A stretch of DNA of 15,954 nt, taken from NCBI GenBank assembly GCA_027578815.1, contig JANBTH010000499.1, forward strand, positions 1 through 15,954, written 5' to 3'. Every line of letters starts with the position of its first letter. Positions within the stretch are counted from its first letter, which is position 1. A model generated the notes under the pieces. That model was not told the origin of the DNA. It made no database searches and was given only the letters and a program-made list of their open reading frames with translations. This document shows, piece after piece, positions 9,149-15,954 of this stretch. The DNA is from Coemansia sp. RSA 1804 (taxonomy: Eukaryota; Kickxellomycota; Kickxellomycetes; Kickxellales; Kickxellaceae). A program made the position numbers and the translations under genes.

Positions 9149-9169
9149 TCCAACACTGTTTTTGTTGGA
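9149..9169. repeat. 7-bp stem hairpin
   Basis: TCCAACA (9149-9155) and TGTTGGA (9163-9169) form a perfect inverted repeat around a 7-nt loop. It lies inside the higher-GC patch at 9062-9290. Dyads of this size arise by chance fairly often in several kilobases, so it is recorded without a function. Confidence 0.35.
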
Positions 9170-9819
9170 GGGCATGGGATTATCTGTATTCCACAATATC
9201 CCGAGGTCTGTCGAAAGGCGATGCCCAAAGAAGCAGAAAATTACAAGCGTTGGGCATTCTCAACACCCGGTATACTGTTTCTTTTCTTTTTTTTTGCATA
9301 TGCACATATAATCTAACCAATGCCGCTTTGAAAAGCAAAACAAAAGCATAGGGAAAATAGCATTTTTGTCTTGTATGACCAATATTAAGCTATCAGAAAA
9401 TCGAAAGAAAGGCTCCTAAAAACTAGGATTATTTTGTGGACAATGCATGTTGATGTCAATGTGTAATCGGAAATTCTAGAGGAATACAGGAACCAAGCAA
9501 GCAAACGGAGCTTTTAGTGCTAATGTTCTGCAACTTCTTTTTCATTCTTTTTGTGCACATGCTCCACCGTCGCTTCTTTTCGATTCCCTCTCCCCCAACC
9601 AGAGCGATCACTATAGTGCTTGCCCGACAAAAGCGCATATGTATATGGACGGATCAATATGTCCAAAAAACAACAACATTAATTTGACGATTGCAAGGCA
9701 AGTGTGACTAGCGTGTGCTTTTATTTGGGGTTGTAGCATGACGACAGAAATGATGATGATGTTTGTTTCACATTGCAAAAATGCGTATATCATCATATAT
9801 CGGATGTGAATGACAAATT

Positions 9820-9835
9820 TTCATTCATTCATTCA
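9820..9835. repeat. (TTCA)4 microsatellite
   Basis: Four perfect tandem TTCA units in AT-rich spacer DNA, followed by further T-rich sequence. It is a plain simple repeat that may be length-polymorphic. Confidence 0.7.
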
Positions 9836-10512
9836 TTTCTTTTTTATTTTGCGGAAGACGGAGTCCAGTCACGGATACCAATGAGATAAGCAGTGTGTAA
9901 GAAGATCGAAAGCTTGATTGAAATGGCAACAAAAATTACAAACAAACTTTGTGCGTCCCTCCAGGCGTCTCGGACATCACATGGACTCTTGACAGAGGGT
10001 TTTTTAGTTTACTTCCGTTGCGGTCTTGGCCACAAAAGAGAACCACAGTGTATTTTCTCATATTATCATGTGTTTTTCCCTTTTTTTCTATCTCCAGCTC
10101 ATCTGATGTTTAGTTGTTTGGTTGTTTGGGTGACTGACTACGCAGCAAGCACATGTAAGCACCATTCATGCCAGTGAAGCAAGTGTTTTTTCTCCGAGAT
10201 TATGTTGCCCTTGTACAATAATGACCGAGCACAAGGCAATGGAGGCGGAAATAAAAAAGGACAACAGTAGCAGGGTCGCCCAGACTAGAATAAAACAAAA
10301 AAGGCAAATTGACGCAGAGAAAAATAAGGATGGCGCACCGCTTTCCCTATATGGAAGCTGGCAGCCCAGAAAAGGTGATGCATGTGCAGGCGCGTGCGTG
10401 TGCGGGTCGGGCGACAGCAGAAAAAAGCAAGAGCGATGTGAAGCGCTGGAGAGAGAGGGTGGGAGAAGAGGGAAAAAGGGCTCAGAACAGGAAGCCCTGC
10501 CCTTGTCCAAAC

Positions 10513-10547
10513 AGAAAGAAAGAAAAGAAGGGAGGAAGAAAAAAGGG
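10513..10547. repeat. 35-nt uninterrupted homopurine tract
   Basis: All 35 bases on the + strand are A or G, in GAAA/GGA-type units. The tract sits in a broader purine-rich block (about 10420-10620) and lies about 160 bp upstream of the PRODH TATA box. Such tracts exclude nucleosomes, bind GAGA-type factors, or can form triplex DNA in other eukaryotes; which applies here is inference. Confidence 0.55.
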
Positions 10548-10706
10548 CTTTGGTGGCCACCCAAAAATAAAAATAAGAAAAAAAGCGAGAAACGGACGAA
10601 AAGGCACATGAGCCTCGGCGTTCAGCGACGAAAAGGCGAAAGCCGCTTCTGCTCCGATAAAAAAGGCTTTTTGCGCATTTACTCATTCGCTTCCATCTCG
10701 GATGTG

Positions 10707-10716
10707 TATAAAAATA
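10707..10716 (+). promoter_or_regulatory. TATA box of the PRODH gene
   Basis: TATAAAAATA is a near-consensus TATA box. It sits where the + strand changes from purine-rich to pyrimidine-rich. The roughly 360 bp from here to the PRODH start at 11079 contains no ATG at all, so scanning from a start just downstream would select 11079. This makes it the best-supported promoter in the window. Confidence 0.5.
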
Positions 10717-11078
10717 CCCCCTCTAGCCCGCCCATTCCGTCTCAAAAAGACCTCTTCCCTCTCCGTTAGAAGATCTTGCCTTTTTTCCCCTTCAATACCT
10801 ACTATACACATTCTTTGTCTCTTGTTTTTTCCTTGCAAAGAAATATAGAAAGATATATTGTACTTTTTTCATTCATTACTGTTCTTGTCCAAACTATTTC
10901 TATTTCTAGCAGAGTGCCACAGCAATCCAAAAGCCCCAGCATACACGACGCGCTCTACTATTAACATTTATTAACCCTCTAACCCCTTTACACCTTTTTT
11001 CTTACTCTAGCGGATTCTCAGTCAGTCCATATAATTTAATTTGTATTATTGAATAACCCGGCAGCTTTAAGTTATTCA

Positions 11079-13115
11079 ATGCACCCCAGCAGCTTGCCAT
11101 CGGCCATAGCTGCAATCCCCCGCCCCACCGCCACCATCGCCGCCCGACTGTCATACAGTAAGCGACCGCTTGTAGCAGCGTATGCGTTGTCATCAGCAGC
11201 ATCGCGTGGACGAGGCATTCCTAGTCGTGCCGCATCTACAGCAGCCCTACTCGCTCGCGCTACAGGATCACCCGCGACGCGTGCGGCGGGTCCCGTAAGC
11301 AGCGCAGACAGAGCGCTCAAGGCCGCACCGGTGGTGGTGGCCTTGGCTGGCAGACGAGGAGTGTCATCGTCGGGGCATTACCATCCCCGGCCCAGCGTGC
11401 TCGCGGCCGCACGTGAAGACATTCCTGGAGCGGAGGCATCCGTCGCTGCAGCCAAGGCAACCGCCCTCCCGCCGTCTGCGTCCCCGGGCGCTGCGGCACT
11501 CCCGCCGGACGAGGAGGCACCGCTTCTGCGTCCCGATCCGACGCTTGCGCTGGGCGAGCAGAGCATGCTGAAGCTGATGTCTCTGTGGCTCGTGTACCGC
11601 GCGTGCGGAAACACTGCGCTGATTCGCATGGCGCCCAGCATCCTGGAGCTGTTCAAGAAGCTGCACCTGTCGTGGATCAGCAACGCGGTGATCCGCCGCA
11701 CGTTCTTTGCGTGGTTCTGCGCAGGTGAAATGGAGCGTGAGATCGTGCACACGATGCGGCGGCTCCAGGAGTCGGGCATCGGATCGATCCTCGACTACTC
11801 GGCCGAGGCCGACATTGGCGAAGACTGCGCAGCGGTGCCGGCGTCAACAGCAGCGCGCGCACAGGCCAACGTCAAGGCGGATGCGCTGGCAAAGGAGTAC
11901 TTCCACGGAATGCACATGGCGTCGCAGGTGCCGCAGGCGTTTGCAGCGCTGAAGATCACTGGACTGGCGGATCCCGAGGTGCTTTACCGCTTGTCAATGC
12001 CGTACCGGCCGTTGCGCGCAGCGTTCGAGGCGGCCGACCAGGATGGCGACGGATGCGTGGACTACGCGCAGTTCAAGGACAGTGTGCTGGCGGCGATGCC
12101 TGGCGGCGGGCGCGTTGCGTCGCCAAGCGGCGTGTTCTCGATGGTTGACGCCAACAACGACGGCCTGATCGACTGGGTGGATATCCAGATGGCGCTGGGC
12201 ATCGACAATCCGCTGGCGCGTCCGCTCTATCTGCGCTCCGGCGTTGGCAGCGACTACGGCGCCCTGGAGTCTGACGTCGAGGACTACGAGCGCATGATCT
12301 CCCGCACACGCGCCGTCATCCAGCAGGCAGCTGCGCGTGGAGTGCGCGTCATGGTCGACGCCGAGCACTCGTACTTCCAGCCGATGATTGACCACGTTGC
12401 GCTTGCCATGCAGCGCGAGTTCAACACGCCCAAGCCAGCACTGGCAGTCGATGCTGGCGCCGCACCTGCTCCCGCGACGCTGGTGTTCAACACCTACCAG
12501 ATGTACCGCGCCGACGCATTCCAGCGCATGGCCGACGACTACGAGCGCGCCCAGCGTGAGGGCTGGCGCTTTGCCTCTAAGCTTGTGCGTGGTGCCTACA
12601 TGGAGCTGGAGCGTGAGCGTGCCGCCCGCCTTGCGTATCCGTCGCCCATCAATCCGACGCTGGAGGCCTCGCACGAGAGCTACAACCGCGGCGTGCGCTT
12701 CCTGATGCGCCGCATTGCCACCGCGCAGAAGAACGGCGATTCAATGGTTCCAGCGCTGTTCGTGGCCACACACAACAACGAGTCCATCGAGCGTGCAATG
12801 CGACTGGTGCGCGATCTCGGCATCGAGCTCTCTGGCGAGCCCGTGATGTTCGGCCAGCTGCTGGGCATGCAGGACGCTACCAGCTACGCCCTGGCCAAGC
12901 TGTCGCTGCCCATCTACAAGTACGTGCCCTACGGCGGCCTCGACGAGGTCCTCCCCTACCTGATCCGTCGTGCGCAGGAGAACTCTGCCGTCGCTGACGC
13001 TATCACCAAGGAGTCGTCGTTTGTTCTGCGCGAGATCATGCGCCGCATCGTTGGCGCTGGCGGCAGTGGCGGTCGCAAGGATCAGTCGACCGTTGAGTCC
13101 ACCTCTTCCGTATAA
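11079..13115 (+). CDS. PUT1: Mitochondrial proline dehydrogenase with EF-hand pair
   Basis: Proline dehydrogenase oxidises L-proline to delta-1-pyrroline-5-carboxylate with FAD and passes electrons to the respiratory chain from the inner mitochondrial membrane. The 678-residue product has a long Ala/Ser/Arg-rich presequence (no acidic residue before D77; likely processing near GRRGVSSS, 91-98). The barrel shows family motifs: ILDYSAEAD (from 237), VDAEHSYFQP (426-435), FNTYQ, KLVRGAY (501-507), PINPT, FGQLLGMQ, YKYVPYG (613-619) and YLIRR (627-631), whose arginines bind the substrate carboxylate. Inserted before VDAE are two EF-hand loops, at 320-331 and 357-368. The overall fit is closer to animal PRODH than to the shorter yeast Put1, which lacks such an insert. 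ATG 11079 is chosen because no ATG precedes it in the frame or leader; context is weak (T at -3). No introns. Symbol given by function only. It is convergent with the APC5 gene. Confidence 0.95.
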   Translation: MHPSSLPSAIAAIPRPTATIAARLSYSKRPLVAAYALSSAASRGRGIPSRAASTAALLARATGSPATRAAGPVSSADRALKAAPVVVALAGRRGVSSSGHYHPRPSVLAAAREDIPGAEASVAAAKATALPPSASPGAAALPPDEEAPLLRPDPTLALGEQSMLKLMSLWLVYRACGNTALIRMAPSILELFKKLHLSWISNAVIRRTFFAWFCAGEMEREIVHTMRRLQESGIGSILDYSAEADIGEDCAAVPASTAARAQANVKADALAKEYFHGMHMASQVPQAFAALKITGLADPEVLYRLSMPYRPLRAAFEAADQDGDGCVDYAQFKDSVLAAMPGGGRVASPSGVFSMVDANNDGLIDWVDIQMALGIDNPLARPLYLRSGVGSDYGALESDVEDYERMISRTRAVIQQAAARGVRVMVDAEHSYFQPMIDHVALAMQREFNTPKPALAVDAGAAPAPATLVFNTYQMYRADAFQRMADDYERAQREGWRFASKLVRGAYMELERERAARLAYPSPINPTLEASHESYNRGVRFLMRRIATAQKNGDSMVPALFVATHNNESIERAMRLVRDLGIELSGEPVMFGQLLGMQDATSYALAKLSLPIYKYVPYGGLDEVLPYLIRRAQENSAVADAITKESSFVLREIMRRIVGAGGSGGRKDQSTVESTSSV

Positions 13116-13710
13116 CAACAATGCATCACCATATCAATCTTTTTTGCATTATTATTCCATTATCTGTCCAATACAAGCTCTTCTTGTCAGGATTTATGCC
13201 GCTGTTGTTGCTGTTGTTGTTGTTGGCGCGGGTATAATGGGGGATATGTTTTTTCTCTCTCCCACATTGCTTGTTCTAGCTTCTTTTTTCTTCGGGATCC
13301 TGCCGCCTTTTTCCGTGAAAATGTGACCCATCTTTTTTTTTGTTTTCTCCGAGTCACATGTATTTGGAGTAAGACAAAAAAGCGAAACAGAAAAAAAGGG
13401 AAAGGGAGGGAGAACAGCAATAACTTTTTGTTTTTGTTCACTTGTGGTGGTGAGAACCTAAAACTCCGGATCCTATTGGCTAGATTTCTGCTGATAGCGT
13501 TTTTCGCATTAGGAAAAAAAAAAGAAAAAATAGGAAAAAGCTGGGTGTGGCACGGATTCAGCTGCAGAACAGCATTTTGATCATCCCTCTCCCTTTCCAC
13601 ATCTTTCGTTTTCCCTTGCGCACTGACCACCACTCCCAACAGCCATAGCCAGGAAAGTGTTATCTGCACGTGATTCAGATGATCTCTGTCTATTTAACCA
13701 GCTTCACAAG
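13116..13710. other. Spacer between convergent PRODH and APC5 genes
   Basis: About 600 bp, including both 3' UTRs. It is T-rich after PRODH, A-rich around 13370-13420 and 13510-13540, then C/T-rich near 13580. I see no AATAAA for PRODH. A CACGTG E-box occurs at 13667-13672, but between two gene ends a regulatory role is doubtful. No gene is supported. Confidence 0.55.
13201..13226. repeat. CTG/TTG triplet repeat
   Basis: A short imperfect triplet run (GCTGTTGTTGCTGTTG... type) about 90 bp past the PRODH stop, in untranslated sequence. It reads as a Gln run on the minus strand but belongs to no supported gene. Confidence 0.55.
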
Positions 13711-13716
13711 TTTATT
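13711..13716 (-). terminator. AATAAA poly(A) signal of the APC5 gene
   Basis: On the minus strand an exact AATAAA begins about 14 nt after the TAG stop of the APC5 gene. This implies a very short 3' UTR of perhaps 30-40 nt. Confidence 0.5.
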
Positions 13717-13729
13717 TTTAAATTAGCAG

Positions 13730-15694
13730 CTATACGAGCAGGTCTATCGAGGCAAGCATCTGGCGTGCAAGTTTGGAGGCAACAGGGCTGTGTTTAAAAT
13801 CGGGTCCTGAACCCCTGCTACCACCATACACATCACCATTATTGGCGTCGCTGACAACAGCACTGCGCCCAAGTTGAGCGGACGACGGCGTATTATTGCA
13901 ACTGGTATGCAGTGGCAGTGTAGACGACTGCCTGTTGCTCTCATCGTCACAGAGAATCACCGAGAGCAGAATGCGTTTGGCATCCGCGGTGTATCCGGCG
14001 GCAATCAGATCGCGGGCATCGGCCAGCTGCTGGGCTGCATAGCTGCTGGATGAGCACACAGGAGGAGAAGCAGAAGGATGATCCAACTGTGACGATGGCA
14101 TCCTCTGGTCATCCAGCGTGCTTTCCAGCCGCAGCCACTCGAACGTATCCCTCAGTTCATCCGCCCTTGCAGGGTTGAGCAACGGCGATGAAAATACATT
14201 GACGACATCCAGCGACTGGTATTGCTGCTGCTGCTGAGCACCAGTGATCGATCCACCGCATAATGCATACCGAACGCGCGCCAATTGACATATGGCCTGT
14301 ACGTGTTCATGCTCGGTAAGACGGTACTTCGTCTTCTGGCTATCATCGTCGTCGTCGCCGTCGATTGTTTCCGCGGCAATCTGCACATGCAGCAGCGCCA
14401 GCCATGCCGCGGCCTTATTCTCGGCGTTTCCACCACCATAGTCGGCGTCGCTGTAATGCAGCCAGGCGCGCGATGCCACCAGATGCCATGGCCCGCGCAT
14501 CCCGTGCACGTCGTATTCGGTGAGCACCGCGTGTGCCTGGACAATAGTAGAGAACACACGCGAAGAGGAGGATGGGGAGGCTGGCTGTGTCTGAAGGTAG
14601 TAGTCGGCCAGCAGAACGAGGCCAGCTGCCCAGATACCGTAGTTCTGCATAGCAACAGCCTTGTCAATCAGCGCGCGTATATGCGCCTCCAGCGACACCG
14701 TGTTTCCATCAAGGTTGTCGGAAGCGGAAGAAGCCTGGATCAGAAGCCGGACCCTCCAGAACATAATATACAGCAAGCACACGTGGTCCTGACAATCGCG
14801 CGCAACATGCGTGGCCTCGGTCAGAGCGAGCAGAGCGGGAGCAACCATCCCGAGCCGGGCACGCATGGCGGCCAAGTACAGAAGCGCATACTGGTACATT
14901 GTGCGGTTGTCCTTGATCGCGTTGCTATCAAAGAACCTCCGCAACGAGGCCTCCGCGCGATAGCACTCGCCTGTGCGCACCTGGTTGAGGTAGTCCAGGT
15001 AGTAGGTGCGCGAATGGTCGGGGAGCGCACCCATTGCGCGGCGGATCTCGTCTTCCATCTCCGCCGGCACGGGGCCCCCCACTTCGGCCTCCAGCAGCGA
15101 TACCTGGTGCTCCAGATGCTCCTGCAACTCAATACGCGACCGAACAACCGTCGAGTGGCAACCGTTCTCGTCGGTATCTCCGCCGCGTATCACGTTGACG
15201 GCGCGCAAATACTCGTTGAACACCGCGCCCGTTTGGTGGAACTCCAGCTGATCGAACGCCAGGCAGCACCGACGCACAAACAGACCCAGAATACTCTCCG
15301 AGTCCAGCAACATCACCTCACCCGAGTGGCCGGCCATCGGTGGCGTTGTCGCGCTGGTAACGAGTGCGCGGAGCTCGTCGAAGAACTCGTGCAGCCCATC
15401 CAGGGTGCGAATCCCATCCTCCATTCTGCGACACAGCAGTTGGCGAAGCGTCTGGTCCCCCTCCACCGCATCTCCGACCACCGGTATTCTGTCCAGCGAG
15501 TCTCCCAGCTCCTGCCAGCTCTCGTTCCACGATGGCTCGCAAAGCCGCGACACGAGGAACTGCGCCAATTCGCATTGTGTGTCGGCGTCCCAGTCGTAGT
15601 GTCGCGAATACTGGTCTATGATCACCAGTAGGACTAGTTTTGTTGCGCTCAAGTATGTGCTGGTAGTAGTGGTGGTGGTGCTGACCATTGGCAT
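13730..15694 (-). CDS. APC5: Anaphase-promoting complex subunit 5
   Basis: APC5 is a scaffold subunit in the platform of the anaphase-promoting complex/cyclosome, the nuclear ubiquitin ligase that drives mitotic exit. The 654-residue product matches the family across its N-terminal half. An early YLSATKLVLLVII stretch corresponds to the family's first helix, EFFDELR follows, then SILGLFVRRC (134-143). The most diagnostic block is the TPR-like segment MYQYALLYLAAMRARLGM (266-283) with alanine-rich repeats and DHVCLLY (303-309). The C-terminal half is helical but less conserved, with an Asp run, a Gln run and Ser-rich patches, and is about 100 residues shorter than human ANAPC5 overall. I start at the first ATG (15692-15694); a second ATG follows two codons on. 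Both have weak context, and the frame stays open another 32 codons upstream without ATG. No intron is needed. It is convergent with PRODH. Confidence 0.9.
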   Translation of the reverse strand: MPMVSTTTTTTSTYLSATKLVLLVIIDQYSRHYDWDADTQCELAQFLVSRLCEPSWNESWQELGDSLDRIPVVGDAVEGDQTLRQLLCRRMEDGIRTLDGLHEFFDELRALVTSATTPPMAGHSGEVMLLDSESILGLFVRRCCLAFDQLEFHQTGAVFNEYLRAVNVIRGGDTDENGCHSTVVRSRIELQEHLEHQVSLLEAEVGGPVPAEMEDEIRRAMGALPDHSRTYYLDYLNQVRTGECYRAEASLRRFFDSNAIKDNRTMYQYALLYLAAMRARLGMVAPALLALTEATHVARDCQDHVCLLYIMFWRVRLLIQASSASDNLDGNTVSLEAHIRALIDKAVAMQNYGIWAAGLVLLADYYLQTQPASPSSSSRVFSTIVQAHAVLTEYDVHGMRGPWHLVASRAWLHYSDADYGGGNAENKAAAWLALLHVQIAAETIDGDDDDDSQKTKYRLTEHEHVQAICQLARVRYALCGGSITGAQQQQQYQSLDVVNVFSSPLLNPARADELRDTFEWLRLESTLDDQRMPSSQLDHPSASPPVCSSSSYAAQQLADARDLIAAGYTADAKRILLSVILCDDESNRQSSTLPLHTSCNNTPSSAQLGRSAVVSDANNGDVYGGSRGSGPDFKHSPVASKLARQMLASIDLLV

Positions 15695-15793
15695 AGGCAA
15701 TGTTCTAGATAACAGCTCTTCCCAATGTGGTTGCTCGTCGGTCAAATAAAGAAAACAAAAAGATATGAGTATTTTTCGGTTACTGCAGGCTCA

Positions 15794-15801
15794 AATATAC
15801 C
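15794..15801 (-). promoter_or_regulatory. TATA-like element of the APC5 gene
   Basis: On the minus strand GGTATATT lies about 100 bp before the APC5 ATG. Between it and the start there is no other ATG, and the leader is T-rich (CTTTTTGTTTTCTTTATT). Further upstream to the window edge I see no coding frame. The call rests on position and AT-richness only. Confidence 0.25.
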
Positions 15802-15954
15802 ATTAGAATAACAACACCTACAGGAACAAGCACGCTACGGAAACTAACAACTACAAGGACAAGGTGAACATAGCAGACAAAAACCTTGGAACCCTTCAAG
15901 CTTTTTTAAAACAGCTCCTCTCCAGGGTTTGGATGTACGTGACCCAATTGGTGC

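Larger units (their letters stand above)
7031..10706. other. AT-rich spacer between divergent LITAF and PRODH genes
   Basis: About 3.7 kb with no supported gene. It is AT-rich, with scattered small dyads (for example AGTATT/AATACT at 8036-8054 and TCCAACA/TGTTGGA at 9149-9169) and several copies of TGATGTCA or its complement. A patch at about 9062-9290 has higher GC and a less biased frame that could be a coding relic. From about 10210 to 10640 the + strand turns purine-rich, forming the upstream part of the PRODH promoter. No tRNA, snRNA or mobile element was recognised by eye. Confidence 0.55.

Noticed and set aside
9615..9660. U6 snRNA-like start (GTGCTTGC... followed by CATATGTATA)
   Set aside because: Similarity stops after the first few bases; the conserved ACAGAGA region is missing.
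10221..10769. 182-codon Lys/Arg/Glu-rich frame ahead of PRODH
   Set aside because: Its composition follows the purine-rich promoter DNA, and it runs through the PRODH TATA box.
10200..11078. Put3-type CGG-N10/11-CCG site in the PRODH promoter
   Set aside because: I looked for paired CGG and CCG triplets at the spacing used by Put3-like activators. The nearest pair (10616 and 10642) is 23 nt apart, so no site is claimed.
11994..12674. 226-codon minus strand frame inside PRODH
   Set aside because: It overlaps the conserved PRODH barrel and has no recognisable motif; it is a shadow of the coding strand.
13187..13669. 160-codon minus strand frame whose start looks like a signal peptide
   Set aside because: It begins at GTG, not ATG, lies in the spacer between convergent gene ends, and the remainder is low-complexity Lys/Phe/Gln sequence.
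13667..13672. CACGTG E-box as a promoter element
   Set aside because: It lies between two convergent 3' ends, where no promoter is expected; a single 6-mer is not evidence.
14285..15631. 448-codon + strand frame antisense to APC5
   Set aside because: It starts at TTG and is a mirror of the well-supported APC5 frame; long antisense frames are common in GC-rich genes with biased third positions.
1..15954. CRISPR arrays, tRNA or rRNA genes, intact transposons or a metabolic gene cluster
   Set aside because: No regular direct repeats, tRNA T-loop context, rRNA core, terminal repeats with a transposase, or functionally linked neighbours were seen on either strand.

Overview
The window looks like nuclear DNA from a fungus. 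It holds a Zn2Cys6 (Gal4-type) zinc-cluster protein, a fungal signature, together with intronless genes for a LITAF-domain protein, a mitochondrial proline dehydrogenase and the anaphase-promoting complex subunit APC5. The PRODH and APC5 proteins resemble their animal counterparts closely, the genes lack introns, GC-rich exons sit in AT-rich spacers, and core promoters are followed by pyrimidine-rich leaders. I infer an early-diverging fungus (Kickxellales/Zoopagomycota or a similar lineage) rather than a yeast or typical ascomycete. The lineage is inference, not something read from a marker gene.

Layout: (1) 1-298 may carry the last exon of a gene entering from the left, with AATAAA at 392-397. 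(2) 299-1744 is a long pyrimidine-rich upstream region with a TATA-like box at 1294 and an eight-codon upstream ORF at 1474-1500. (3) 1745-3814 (+) encodes a 689-residue zinc-cluster regulator. (4) 3815-6564 is AT-rich and gene-poor, with two clear hairpins. (5) 6565-6930 (-) encodes a 121-residue LITAF protein. (6) 6931-11078 is about 4 kb of AT-rich spacer; its right end is the PRODH promoter (purine-rich, then TATAAAAATA at 10707, then a pyrimidine-rich leader with no ATG). (7) 11079-13115 (+) encodes a 678-residue proline dehydrogenase with a pair of EF-hand loops. (8) 13116-13729 is the spacer between convergent genes. (9) 13730-15694 (-) encodes APC5, whose promoter lies at the right edge.

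The four genes do not form a pathway or cluster that I can recognise: a transcription regulator, a late-endosomal/lysosomal membrane adaptor, a mitochondrial amino-acid catabolic enzyme and a cell-cycle ubiquitin-ligase subunit. They are best read as ordinary independent genes. No CRISPR array, rRNA, tRNA or intact mobile element was recognised. The points most worth a second look are the EF-hand pair inside PRODH, the zinc-cluster protein with a Tyr/Pro-rich disordered region and no visible middle homology domain, a recurrent TGATGTCA/TGACATCA motif in the AT-rich spacers, and a 20-bp near-perfect palindrome at 5633-5652.
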